From Candidatus Melainabacteria bacterium (GTDB lineage: Bacteria > Cyanobacteriota > Vampirovibrionia > Obscuribacterales > Obscuribacteraceae), in assembly GCA_003175915.1 (NCBI GenBank), contig PSRH01000093.1, positions 1-22,968 on the forward strand: a stretch of DNA of 22,968 nt. The letters run 5' to 3'. The stretch's first letter is position 1. The number at the start of each line of letters is the position of its first letter. Below the pieces are notes generated by a model. The model saw only the letters and a list, made by a program, of their open reading frames with translations. It made no database searches and was not told the origin of the DNA. Both the position numbers and the translations under genes were made by a program. Below are positions 16,185 to 22,968 of the stretch, piece after piece.

Positions 16185-17879
16185 ATGATCCAGTCGATTT
16201 ATATGCGCCGTGCAGGTCAACAGATCCAGGTACTTTTCCTGGCACTAGTGACGGTGCTGATAATGCAAGCTCCTGCACCTGCCGAACCTAGCAGTTCCTT
16301 TTTTCAGACGATCCACCTGGCGCAAGATGGGGTGCTTGACGTAACCGAAAGAATCGATATCGACTTTGCCGATTCGACGCGTCCGGCAATCTACCGAGTT
16401 ATACCAGTTGATTATCGTACTCTTGATGGAGACTACCATACTGAGGTGAGGATGATCGGCGTTCGCGATCAAGCGGATGCTCCGGTCGATTTTAGCCAGA
16501 GCCGCTTGGGCAGCACCCTCAACGTAAGAATTGCCAGACCGGCAAACGAACGGGGTGGACTGCACAGCTATATTTTGCATTATATTGTTCGTCGCGCCGT
16601 CTGCATTTCCGAGAGGGCCCAGGTGTGTTTTAGCGCCACCGGGGATGCCTGGCCTATGCCTATCCGGGAGGCGACCCTCAATGTTGTTCTGCCGCCAAAC
16701 GTCAACCCGAATGAGGTGAGCGTGCGTGGTTATCTTGGTGGCAACGGTAATCAGTCAGGCGCAGCCAAGTCGATTTTGAGCGAGGCAACGGCAAGCATTT
16801 CTATGCTTCGCGTCAACAATGTTAAGCCGGGGCAGGAATTGTACTTGCTTATCAGCTTGCCCAAGAGTGCAATAAAAGAGGTAGGCGTAGCTGAGACCGT
16901 GCGCTGGTTTTTGGCTGACTGGTGGCCGGCTGTCCTCATTGCTCTTTTGACACTTCTCGGTTTAGGCGCGGTATTCTGGGTTTGCGGGCGAGACAGCCTG
17001 CCACTGCAGGCAATATCACTATCGCCAGCGCCGCCGGCAAACCTTTCGCCTGCGGAAGTGGGAGCGTTAGTCGACGAGCGTTGTGATATGCACGAAATTA
17101 GTTCCAGCCTGGTTGATCTGGCGGTCAGGGGTTTTATCAAGATCGAAGAAATCCAAGCAGATGGTTTCGTATCGCTTTCCAATAAGGACTACCTGTTGAC
17201 CGGCCTGAAAGCGTTTGATGATCCCCAACTTGCTACGCACGAACGTCTTTTACTTAAATCTATCTTTGCTTCCGCCAATGGCAAAACCCCGCCGGTGAGC
17301 CGACTTTCCGATCTTAAGGGGAAGTTCTACGAGCATCTATCGGCGATCAAGCAGGCTGTTTATGCCGATCTCACCAGCAAAGGAAAGTTCACATGCAGTC
17401 CCGATGAGGTTGGGAAGTCGTACTACGCAGGCGGCATTGCCATAGCGGTAGTTGGTGTGGTCATCTCGCTCGCCTTGAAGCAGTCGGGCTCTTTATGGCC
17501 GGCGGTCGGTAACGGGCTTGTGATCTCAGGCTTGTTGGTTCTCTTGTTTGCTCCCCTGATGAAAGCCCGTACTGTTTTCGGCTCGCTGGCCCTGGCTCAA
17601 GCGAAGGCCCTTGAGCGTTTTATGCTGACGGCTGCTTGGAACGGTTTGCCAGACAACGCCGGCGCTGACCCGGCCACGTTTGAGCGCTTGTTGCCCTACG
17701 CAATGGTACTAGGAGTTTCGGACAAATGGGCCGAGGCTTTCCACGGGCTGCTCAAAGAGCCACCGAATTGGTATCGGCCCCAGAAGGCGTCGCCTGATTT
17801 TTCTTCCGAGCAGTTTGTCAGCGACTTGGGTAACGGTATGAGGACGGTGGAGCGAATACTTTCTGCCAGGGATGATTAG
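16185..17879 (+). CDS. DUF2207 family membrane protein
   Basis: This 564-residue predicted membrane protein of the DUF2207 family has unknown biochemical function. An N-terminal signal or membrane helix spans about 14-32. An extracytoplasmic beta domain follows, with the family opening DVTERIDIDF...IYRVIPVDYR. A membrane helix lies at about 248-267, then the hallmark cytoplasmic segment LSPAEVGALVDERCDMHEIS and LVDLAVRGFIKIEE (winged-helix-like). Two further helices are at 414-431 and 438-458, with a C-terminal helical tail. The Gly/Ser-rich C-terminus common in the family is missing; the protein ends in ordinary sequence. ATG codons at 16185 and 16203 are both possible starts, with no strong ribosome-binding site before either. 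It has its own candidate promoter. Confidence 0.88.
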   Translation: MIQSIYMRRAGQQIQVLFLALVTVLIMQAPAPAEPSSSFFQTIHLAQDGVLDVTERIDIDFADSTRPAIYRVIPVDYRTLDGDYHTEVRMIGVRDQADAPVDFSQSRLGSTLNVRIARPANERGGLHSYILHYIVRRAVCISERAQVCFSATGDAWPMPIREATLNVVLPPNVNPNEVSVRGYLGGNGNQSGAAKSILSEATASISMLRVNNVKPGQELYLLISLPKSAIKEVGVAETVRWFLADWWPAVLIALLTLLGLGAVFWVCGRDSLPLQAISLSPAPPANLSPAEVGALVDERCDMHEISSSLVDLAVRGFIKIEEIQADGFVSLSNKDYLLTGLKAFDDPQLATHERLLLKSIFASANGKTPPVSRLSDLKGKFYEHLSAIKQAVYADLTSKGKFTCSPDEVGKSYYAGGIAIAVVGVVISLALKQSGSLWPAVGNGLVISGLLVLLFAPLMKARTVFGSLALAQAKALERFMLTAAWNGLPDNAGADPATFERLLPYAMVLGVSDKWAEAFHGLLKEPPNWYRPQKASPDFSSEQFVSDLGNGMRTVERILSARDD

Positions 17880-18009
17880 TGGTAGGCGGCTTAAATTCGT
17901 TTTCTCTTATGGACGTTTGGGGGAAGTAGAGAATTGTCTTAGAGCTGGGAATAACGTCTATGGCATTTGGTCGCGTGGTAAGAACTATTAGGTATAAGCA
18001 GTTGAGGAT

Positions 18010-18016
18010 AGGAAAG
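18010..18016 (+). promoter_or_regulatory. Ribosome-binding site choosing the ATG at 18020
   Basis: AGGAAAG precedes the ATG at 18020, giving AGGA a spacing of six. An upstream in-frame ATG (17960) would place 20 basic residues before the signal peptide. A TATAAG sequence at 17993-17998 could be a -10 box and would put the transcript start just before 18010. Confidence 0.5.
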
Positions 18017-18019
18017 TTT

Positions 18020-19066
18020 ATGCGAACGTTGAGGTTTTTTCCTGGTTTAGCTTTTGCGCTGGGGCTAATCGCTTTAGCAGTGCTAGTCGCCACACCGGCT
18101 TTTGCTGTAGGCGACGATACCGGCTCCACTGGCTCGGTGACGATCACCAAGCATGCCAATGAAGCAGCCAAGGCGTTTGCCAAACAGGACTACGCAACCG
18201 CTAAGTACGAATACAGGCAAGCAATCGGGCTCAGTCCAACCACTATCGAGTTCTACTTTGGTCTTTACGATACATGCGTTCAGGCGAAAGATTGGCCTGA
18301 AGTAGCCTTCGCCCTCGAAAAAATATTTGAACTGGATCCCTCCAAGAAGAAGCTCTTAGGCGCCCAGTACGGAGAAGCGCTCTATCACTGCAAGCGATAT
18401 GAGGAAGCCGTTCCAGTTCTCAAACAGGCTCTCAAAGATGCCGATTTGCCTCAACCGAAAATGGCTTTGACGGTGCCTATCCCGAGCGTACCGGCGGAAA
18501 CTCCAGTAAAGGCGGCGCCCACTACTACCCCACAAACGATCGCCTCAGCCGATACTACCGGCCAGGCACCTGTGCAAGTAGCGGTTGGCACGAACAATGC
18601 AGTAGCTGCAACTACTCCCTTGTTCAATAAAGAACCGGTCGCTCCTCTGAATATAAATGAGGGGACTCTCGGTGGTTTCAGCAAGTCCTTCGAAAATGCC
18701 TGCCACTCAGAATGCATTGTTATAGCTGAGTACCGTGGCTATGAAGATAACGGCGACATCACCTTCAATCACCCGCCGCGGGCCAACTACCACATCACCA
18801 AAATTCTCAAGGGACCGCCTTTGAATAAGGATATGCCGATTCGCTATGAATTCCACGATCGGGCCAAATGCGAAATGCCAAGCGGCTGGAAGTTCGGTGC
18901 TGATAAAATGCCGGAGAAGGGTAGTCAATGGATTATCTTCATCCAGAACGCCGTTCCCAGAGATCGCATGTTCGACACATTCCAAGGTGCTTACGGCAGA
19001 CAGCCAGCCACGGAAGAGAACCTGAATAAGGTATATGGGCTTCTGGAGGCGTCCTCAAATCGATGA
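18020..19066 (+). CDS. Secreted TPR protein with C-terminal TIMP/netrin-like domain
   Basis: From the ATG at 18020 the product has 348 residues with a classic signal peptide (about 1-29, ending VATPAFA before VGDD). TPR-like helices cover about 37-135 (AAKAFAKQDYATAKYEYRQA; ALYHCKRYEEAVPVLKQAL). A Pro/Thr/Ala linker of some 80 residues follows. The last 130 residues begin C-H-S-E-C-I-V-I-A-E-Y and continue to Y-H-I-T-K-I-L-K-G, then W-x-I-F-I. This is the pattern of secreted NTR/TIMP-like domains ('A..V.G.V....Y.V..vLKG'); the match is by eye and tentative. The protein probably acts in the periplasm or on the cell surface. The next TPR gene follows 34 bases later, so they likely form an operon. 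Confidence 0.8.
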   Translation: MRTLRFFPGLAFALGLIALAVLVATPAFAVGDDTGSTGSVTITKHANEAAKAFAKQDYATAKYEYRQAIGLSPTTIEFYFGLYDTCVQAKDWPEVAFALEKIFELDPSKKKLLGAQYGEALYHCKRYEEAVPVLKQALKDADLPQPKMALTVPIPSVPAETPVKAAPTTTPQTIASADTTGQAPVQVAVGTNNAVAATTPLFNKEPVAPLNINEGTLGGFSKSFENACHSECIVIAEYRGYEDNGDITFNHPPRANYHITKILKGPPLNKDMPIRYEFHDRAKCEMPSGWKFGADKMPEKGSQWIIFIQNAVPRDRMFDTFQGAYGRQPATEENLNKVYGLLEASSNR

Positions 19067-19083
19067 CATTTGCGAGCAGATAC

Positions 19084-19090
19084 CTGGAGG
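19084..19090 (+). promoter_or_regulatory. Strong ribosome-binding site for the ATG at 19101
   Basis: CTGGAGG lies ten bases before the ATG at 19101. A longer frame from 19035 would overlap the previous gene and put 22 unlikely residues before the signal peptide, so 19101 is the better start. Confidence 0.6.
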
Positions 19091-19100
19091 TTTGTTTTTA

Positions 19101-19619
19101 ATGTCCGAAAAACGTTGTAACTGTCTAACGCTGGCCTTCGTCATTGTTTGTTTCCAGTCGGTGGCTTCGCAGGCGAGCTTCGCTGTGAACCCGGAAGTCC
19201 TCGGCAAGAAAATCATGATCCACGAATGCCTGAAGAACATCTATGTAGCTCAACGCCGTGAGCTGGATGCGATCGCCGAGTTCAATGCATTACTCGGTCT
19301 GGATCCGAATAATGCTAAGCTGCACTTCGAGTATGGTAACTTTCTGGCTCAGTCACAGAAGACTGGCCCAGCAGCGGCTCAATATCAGATCGCAGCCAGA
19401 TTGCAACCAGGCGTAGCAGAATACCAGGGTGGACTGGGCAATGGCTTCATGTACACGAAGCGGTATGGTATGGCCGTGGCTGCCTATACGCGAGCCTGCC
19501 AATTGGGTGGCAGGTACCAGCAACAGCTGCAATTGGCCCAGCAATACGACGCGCAACAGAAGCAAATGCAGCAGTACGAGAAGAAAGTAGAACAGAAAAA
19601 GGAAGAGGAAGAAGAATAG
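19101..19619 (+). CDS. Secreted TPR protein with charged C-terminus
   Basis: This 172-residue protein has a signal peptide (about 1-28: MSEKRCNCLTLAFVIVCFQS, cleavage likely after QASFA). About three TPR-like units follow at 45-148, with canonical turns (LDPNNAKLHFEYGNFLAQSQ; GGLGNGFMYTKRYGMAVAAY). The C-terminal 25 residues are Gln/Lys/Glu-rich and end in a Glu run, a likely coiled coil or disordered tail. TPRs suggest protein binding in the periplasm; no partner is identifiable. It sits 34 bases after the other secreted TPR gene and converges with the Pro/Tyr-rich gene 64 bases on. Confidence 0.8.
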   Translation: MSEKRCNCLTLAFVIVCFQSVASQASFAVNPEVLGKKIMIHECLKNIYVAQRRELDAIAEFNALLGLDPNNAKLHFEYGNFLAQSQKTGPAAAQYQIAARLQPGVAEYQGGLGNGFMYTKRYGMAVAAYTRACQLGGRYQQQLQLAQQYDAQQKQMQQYEKKVEQKKEEEEE

Positions 19620-19683
19620 TTCTTCCGGTGCGGCCTGGACATCGCTATTGTCTAATAAAGGCCGGTGGCTGCGTCGACTTAGC

Positions 19684-21129
19684 CTAGAACTTTTTTGTCG
19701 TCTTGCGGGGATTCTCCCAGTGCAATTCTTCCATGGCCTCATCAAAGCCAACCCGGCTGCGACTGCAGTAGTTGAGAGCGATGATGCATTGCTCAACTTT
19801 CATCAAGTTATCTTTCACCAGGTGGCCGCAAATTATGGCGGCTTGCATGGTTTTACTATCGACCTTGCCGGCTGCTTGCAAGATGTTGCGCATGTCTCCA
19901 CCATGCTTTTTGCGCACTTCGTTGGCTGTCTTGATGTCGTCTTCGGTGAGCAAACTCGACTTGATCAAAAGGTCGAAAGCCTGCCGCAGTTCGATTACTT
20001 GCGGTGAAGGGGGTGCCTGCGCTGCTGCTGGTGCAGCTGGCTGGCCAGGCTGAGGTTGAACCTTAGCAGGCTCGCTCCTCGCCGCTTCGCTCTTGCCACC
20101 AGCTTTGTTGGCAACGAAATCAGACGGGTCGATATAGTCTTCGATTGCCGCTCCCATCGAGAAAAAGAGCTTGAGGATTTCCGGTGCCCGACTACTTGTT
20201 AATCGCCCAGCCCGCACTAAATCTTGAATCTTGAGGGCGGCTTGCAGAGTTGGTTCAGTAATCAACTCTGCTTCAGTAAGCAATGTACCAATAGTGATGT
20301 TAGGCCGCTTCTGGAGAAGATTCATATCAATTGGCAGGCCGCCCTGTGCTGCTTGAGGATTCACCGCTGGAGTAGGCGACGGTGCCGCCGGCGACGGTGG
20401 TTGGACAGTGGGTGACTGAGCGGCTGCCGGTTGACCAGGGGGGACTTGCGGCCAAGTTCCCGAACTTTGCGCAACCGAAGGATATGGCTGTGGTGGCGGC
20501 GGGTAGCCTTGTTGTGCCGGGGCTGGATAGCCAGGGGGATAGCCTGCCGCCGGATAGCCGGGCGGCGCTGGATAGGGCATCGGATATGGCATCGGTGCCG
20601 GGTAACCGTAGGGATAGGGCGGCGGGTAAGGATTCATCCCCGGGGGTTGCGGCGGCGCCGCTGCCGATATATTGGGATCGCTAGCGGTGGCTGTATCGAC
20701 TTTGGGCGGAGTAGCCTCTTCCGCAGGGGGCTCCTCGTGTGGTTTCAAATCCTCAGGAATCTGCGATGTGCTTTGCGGATCGGTGACCATAGCCACCATG
20801 TCATACATCAACGGTATATCAGAAGGCGCCCAGGGTGTGCTCCATAATGCTCTGGATTCCAGCTCGTTTTCTTCGTAGAGGCTCCAGATCGCGATCGTTG
20901 ATGAGTGATCCATGCGCACCGTTAAGATGAAGCGCTGCGACGGTTTGTTTGTGGTCCAGGGCAATTCGATCGTGCAGCCTCGCTTTTCGTCTGCATCCTT
21001 GAGCAGATCCCGAATGCCTGATAAGGGACGCAGGGCAGACTCTGTTGGTAAACGCAAACGGCTGGGGCCTACGTTTTCCTCAGGCGAATTATTGCTTGCC
21101 GACTTTCTATTTTTGCCTATTAATGCCAT
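19684..21129 (-). CDS. Pro/Tyr-rich disordered protein with two MshEN-like helical repeats
   Basis: This 481-residue soluble protein has no signal peptide or membrane helix. Residues 1-120 form an alpha/beta domain of unknown type (RFILTVRMDHSSTIAIWSLY). Residues 158-260 are a low-complexity Pro/Tyr/Gly/Ala tract (PYPPPYPYGYPAP). Two related C-terminal helical blocks follow at 275-333 (IGTLLTEAELITEPTLQAAL) and 378-471 (LLIKSSLLTEDDIKTANEV). Each has the 'LL.E..L.T...L..A' pattern of the MshEN/GspE N-terminal domain, which in some proteins binds cyclic-di-GMP. Nucleotide binding here is speculative. The ATG has AGGG just upstream. The gene is isolated on the minus strand, with a 241-bp leader region containing two inverted repeats. 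Confidence 0.8.
   Translation of the reverse strand: MALIGKNRKSASNNSPEENVGPSRLRLPTESALRPLSGIRDLLKDADEKRGCTIELPWTTNKPSQRFILTVRMDHSSTIAIWSLYEENELESRALWSTPWAPSDIPLMYDMVAMVTDPQSTSQIPEDLKPHEEPPAEEATPPKVDTATASDPNISAAAPPQPPGMNPYPPPYPYGYPAPMPYPMPYPAPPGYPAAGYPPGYPAPAQQGYPPPPQPYPSVAQSSGTWPQVPPGQPAAAQSPTVQPPSPAAPSPTPAVNPQAAQGGLPIDMNLLQKRPNITIGTLLTEAELITEPTLQAALKIQDLVRAGRLTSSRAPEILKLFFSMGAAIEDYIDPSDFVANKAGGKSEAARSEPAKVQPQPGQPAAPAAAQAPPSPQVIELRQAFDLLIKSSLLTEDDIKTANEVRKKHGGDMRNILQAAGKVDSKTMQAAIICGHLVKDNLMKVEQCIIALNYCSRSRVGFDEAMEELHWENPRKTTKKF
20470..20658 (-). repeat. Low-complexity PYP/GYP-encoding tract
   Basis: This stretch encodes imperfect short repeats of Pro-Tyr-Pro and Pro-Gly-Tyr-Pro (residues about 158-220 of the minus-strand protein). 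The DNA shows matching imperfect repeats such as GGATAGCC and GGGTA. It may be prone to slippage length changes. Confidence 0.6.
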
Positions 21130-21267
21130 GTCACCCTATTCGACGCGGTGAATTTGCTCGGAAAGGCAGCCTTACTTCAACTGCATTTTACAAGGACTGA
21201 GGGCAACGATCCCGCCTACTGGTTCACAAGGATATTATTTGCCACCCGCCTGTGATTTAAACCTATC

Positions 21268-21311
21268 GCTCAGGCTGGTCGGCTTATTTTCATAGCATGC
21301 CCAGCCTGAGC
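21268..21311. repeat. 11-bp perfect inverted repeat with 22-base loop
   Basis: GCTCAGGCTGG (21268-21278) is exactly complementary to CCAGCCTGAGC (21301-21311). It lies between hmgA and the Pro/Tyr-rich gene, 139 bases before the latter's start on the minus strand. No T-tract follows on either strand, so it is more likely an operator or leader structure than a terminator. Confidence 0.5.
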
Positions 21312-21332
21312 TGATTCATATCCTCCTAAAGC

Positions 21333-21351
21333 GGCGCGCCACTGGTGCGCC
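21333..21351 (-). terminator. GC-rich hairpin after hmgA
   Basis: GGCGCGCC and GGTGCGCC pair over eight bases (one wobble) with an ACT loop, 19 bases beyond the hmgA stop. On the minus strand it is followed by GCTTTAGG, a weak T-run. A modest intrinsic terminator is plausible. Confidence 0.4.
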
Positions 21352-21370
21352 CAGACACGCTTGAGAGCCC

Positions 21371-22690
21371 TCATACTGATTTTGGCCCCTTGAAATTGGC
21401 CTTAAGCCCTTGCCAACAGTCCCGATAGTCGCTTTGGCGATGACTTGTGGTCAGGGCGAAGGTCGTCGGTTGAAAAACCAGCGAGCTTTCGAACATAAAG
21501 GCCATGGTCTCCTCGATTTTTAGAGGAGTTAGTTTTGCCTTGATCGCCTTTTCATAGGCCTGGCTGTCTGGACCGTGGGCCGACATGCGATTATGCAAGC
21601 TGCCTCCTCCGCAGACAAAACCGCCTTCTTTCGCCTCGTAGGCGCCACTTATTAAGCCCATATATTCACTCATGCAATTGCGGTGGAAATAGGCCGGTCT
21701 GAAGGTATGTTCGGCTACCGCCCAGCGCGGCGGGAAGATGACAAAGTCGACATTGGCCAGTCCTGGATATTCCGACGGCGAGGTGAGCACCGTATAGATC
21801 GAGGGATCACAATGATCGAAGCTGACCGTATTGATCACCTGGAAGCGGCTTAAGTCGTACTTGTAAGGAGCGTAATTGCCGTGCCAGGCCACGACATCAA
21901 GCGGTGAGTGATTGAGCTTAGCGCTGAAAAAGCTTCCCTGCAATTTGGTCCATAGCTCAAAGTCGCCGGATTTTTCTTCATAGCTGGCTTTGGGAATCAG
22001 GAAGTCGCGCGGGTTAGCCAGACCGTTGGCGCCAATTGGTCCCAATTCAGGCAGGCGCAGTGGCGGACCATAGTTTTCCAAGATATATCCCCGTGCCGAT
22101 TTCTCCGTCAAATGAACTTGAAATTTGACGCCGGTGGGCAGGACGGCAATTTCGCCTGGAGAGACGCCCATGGTACCGAATTCGGTGCGCAAGTGCAGTC
22201 CGCCCAGTTCAGGAACGAGCAGCATTTCGCCGTCGGCATTGAGGAAAAATCTCTTTTCCATGGAACGATTGGCCCGGTAAATGTGCACGGCGCAACCACG
22301 AATACTGGCAAAATCACCGTTGCCGGCCATGGTCACTACACCGTCGAGAAAATCGAGAGGTTCGTCGGGAATGTCGATTGGACTCCAGCGCAATTGTTCC
22401 GGTGTAGCAGTTGCCTTAAATGGTCTACCTAAAAAAAACGGGTGGGAACGCTGCACATAGGCGCCATGGATAACCGAAGGGCGAATGCGGTACAACCAGC
22501 TTCGCTGATTTTCCGCGCGGCTGGTCATGAAAGAAGTGCCGCTCAGTTGCTCGGCATAAAGACCATGAGCGACTGCTTGCGGCGAGTTCTGCCCGACCGG
22601 TAAAGTGTCTGGTTCTGCCTCGCTGGCAAAATGATTAGCAAAACCGCTTTGATAATCTATAGACGTGGCGACCGCCGCTTTCTTAGTCAT
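21371..22690 (-). CDS. hmgA: Homogentisate 1,2-dioxygenase
   Basis: This non-haem Fe(II) dioxygenase opens the ring of homogentisate to maleylacetoacetate in tyrosine and phenylalanine catabolism. At 439 residues it is the normal full length for the family (human 445). Key features: an N-terminal YQSGFANHFASEA motif; the cupin-like core (EMLLVPELGGLHLRTEFG); AWHGNYAPYKYDL (268-280); likely catalytic base H293 in SFDHCDPS; and Fe ligands H336 and E342 in FHRNCMSEYMG and H372 in MSAHGPD. All are intact, so it should be active. The ATG at 22690 follows AGG on the minus strand. No maleylacetoacetate isomerase, fumarylacetoacetase or 4-hydroxyphenylpyruvate dioxygenase gene is in the window. The gene upstream is a TPR protein ending 30 bases before. 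Confidence 0.96.
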   Translation of the reverse strand: MTKKAAVATSIDYQSGFANHFASEAEPDTLPVGQNSPQAVAHGLYAEQLSGTSFMTSRAENQRSWLYRIRPSVIHGAYVQRSHPFFLGRPFKATATPEQLRWSPIDIPDEPLDFLDGVVTMAGNGDFASIRGCAVHIYRANRSMEKRFFLNADGEMLLVPELGGLHLRTEFGTMGVSPGEIAVLPTGVKFQVHLTEKSARGYILENYGPPLRLPELGPIGANGLANPRDFLIPKASYEEKSGDFELWTKLQGSFFSAKLNHSPLDVVAWHGNYAPYKYDLSRFQVINTVSFDHCDPSIYTVLTSPSEYPGLANVDFVIFPPRWAVAEHTFRPAYFHRNCMSEYMGLISGAYEAKEGGFVCGGGSLHNRMSAHGPDSQAYEKAIKAKLTPLKIEETMAFMFESSLVFQPTTFALTTSHRQSDYRDCWQGLKANFKGPKSV

Positions 22691-22720
22691 TGCCTGGAGC
22701 GCACACCTGATTTCAACCGG

Positions 22721-22968
22721 CTATTGTTTGGAAAATATCGCCTGAGCTTGACTTTCCAGCTTAGCGGCCTCAGACTCTCTGCCTGCCGCTCGTAAGAGTT
22801 TAGCGTAGTTTTGCAGAATCATCACCAGGTCTTTGTGGAAGTGGCCACCGATTTTTTTCTTCAGATCGAGTGCCCTTTGATAAAGCGGTTCAGCCTCTTG
22901 TAACTTGCCTTGCTGTCTCAAGCAGTTGGCTAAGTTATTGAGACTGGTGACCACCTTGCCGTCCATCG
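22721..22968 (-). CDS. TPR protein, kinesin-light-chain-like (5' partial)
   Basis: The C-terminal end of a TPR protein that enters from the right edge. The frame is open to the last base, so the Met near 22966 may be internal. The visible 82 residues hold about two TPR_12/kinesin-light-chain-type repeats: SLNNLANCLRQQGKLQEAEP with LYQRALDLKKK, then LVMILQNYAKLLRAAGRESE with AAKLESQAQ. This repeat type binds proteins; no catalytic domain is visible. It ends 30 bases before the hmgA start on the same strand with no terminator between, so hmgA may be transcribed from this gene's promoter outside the window. Confidence 0.8.
   Translation of the reverse strand, partial: MDGKVVTSLNNLANCLRQQGKLQEAEPLYQRALDLKKKIGGHFHKDLVMILQNYAKLLRAAGRESEAAKLESQAQAIFSKQ

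Noticed and set aside
17960..18019. Upstream start for the first secreted TPR gene
   Set aside because: It would add 20 basic residues before a complete signal peptide. The ATG at 18020 has a better-placed AGGA.
20382..20878. Several plus-strand frames opposite the Pro/Tyr-rich gene
   Set aside because: They are antisense shadows of the low-complexity GC-rich tract; their Arg/Trp-rich products look non-biological.
1..22968. CRISPR arrays, tRNA or rRNA genes, IS elements
   Set aside because: I looked in the intergenic regions and saw no regularly spaced repeats, no cloverleaf candidates, and no transposase-like frames or terminal inverted repeats with target duplications.

Overview
The window looks like chromosomal DNA from a Gram-negative-type bacterium of mid GC content. 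My best guess is a non-photosynthetic relative of the cyanobacteria (Vampirovibrionia/Melainabacteria, Obscuribacterales-like). This rests on gene content only: several secreted TPR proteins, DapL-type lysine/peptidoglycan synthesis as in cyanobacteria, paired receptor-like Ser/Thr kinases with LRRs, a leading 'LE..LFG' motif that I associate with that group, and frequent TTG/GTG starts. No rRNA or tRNA is present to confirm it, and a planctomycete-like or other TPR-rich lineage is possible.

Layout. 1-2337 (+): the end of a TPR/glycine-zipper protein, a secreted protein with a TonB C-terminal-like domain and a small four-helix membrane protein, tightly packed. 2366-6349 (-): dapL followed 33 bp later by a solitary PglX/Eco57I-type adenine methyltransferase with no restriction or BREX partners in view. 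6484-8876 (+): an ArnT/PMT-type glycosyltransferase, divergent from dapL across a region with a tandem 10-bp repeat, then a small lipoprotein. 8877-9445: a mostly non-coding stretch with a hairpin, a 28-bp perfect palindrome and one plausible 65-aa protein. 9446-16048 (+): two paralogous transmembrane Ser/Thr kinases with C-terminal LRR sensor regions, the second overlapping a HerA-like ATPase gene by 14 bp. 16185-17879 (+): a DUF2207 membrane protein behind a good -10 box. 18020-19619 (+): two secreted TPR proteins. 19684-21129 (-): a Pro/Tyr-rich disordered protein with two helical repeats resembling the MshEN/GspE N-terminal type. 21371-22968 (-): homogentisate 1,2-dioxygenase preceded in its transcription unit by a TPR protein that runs off the edge.

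How the genes fit together. The clearest multi-gene unit is kinase-kinase-ATPase (9446-16048). The two kinases share kinase, single membrane helix, a conserved unnamed extracytoplasmic module and LRRs, and look like a duplicated envelope-sensing pair whose output could involve the overlapping HerA-like ATPase. The two ends of the window are housekeeping or catabolic (DapL, HmgA) mixed with envelope proteins. I see no CRISPR array, IS element, prophage gene or complete defence island.
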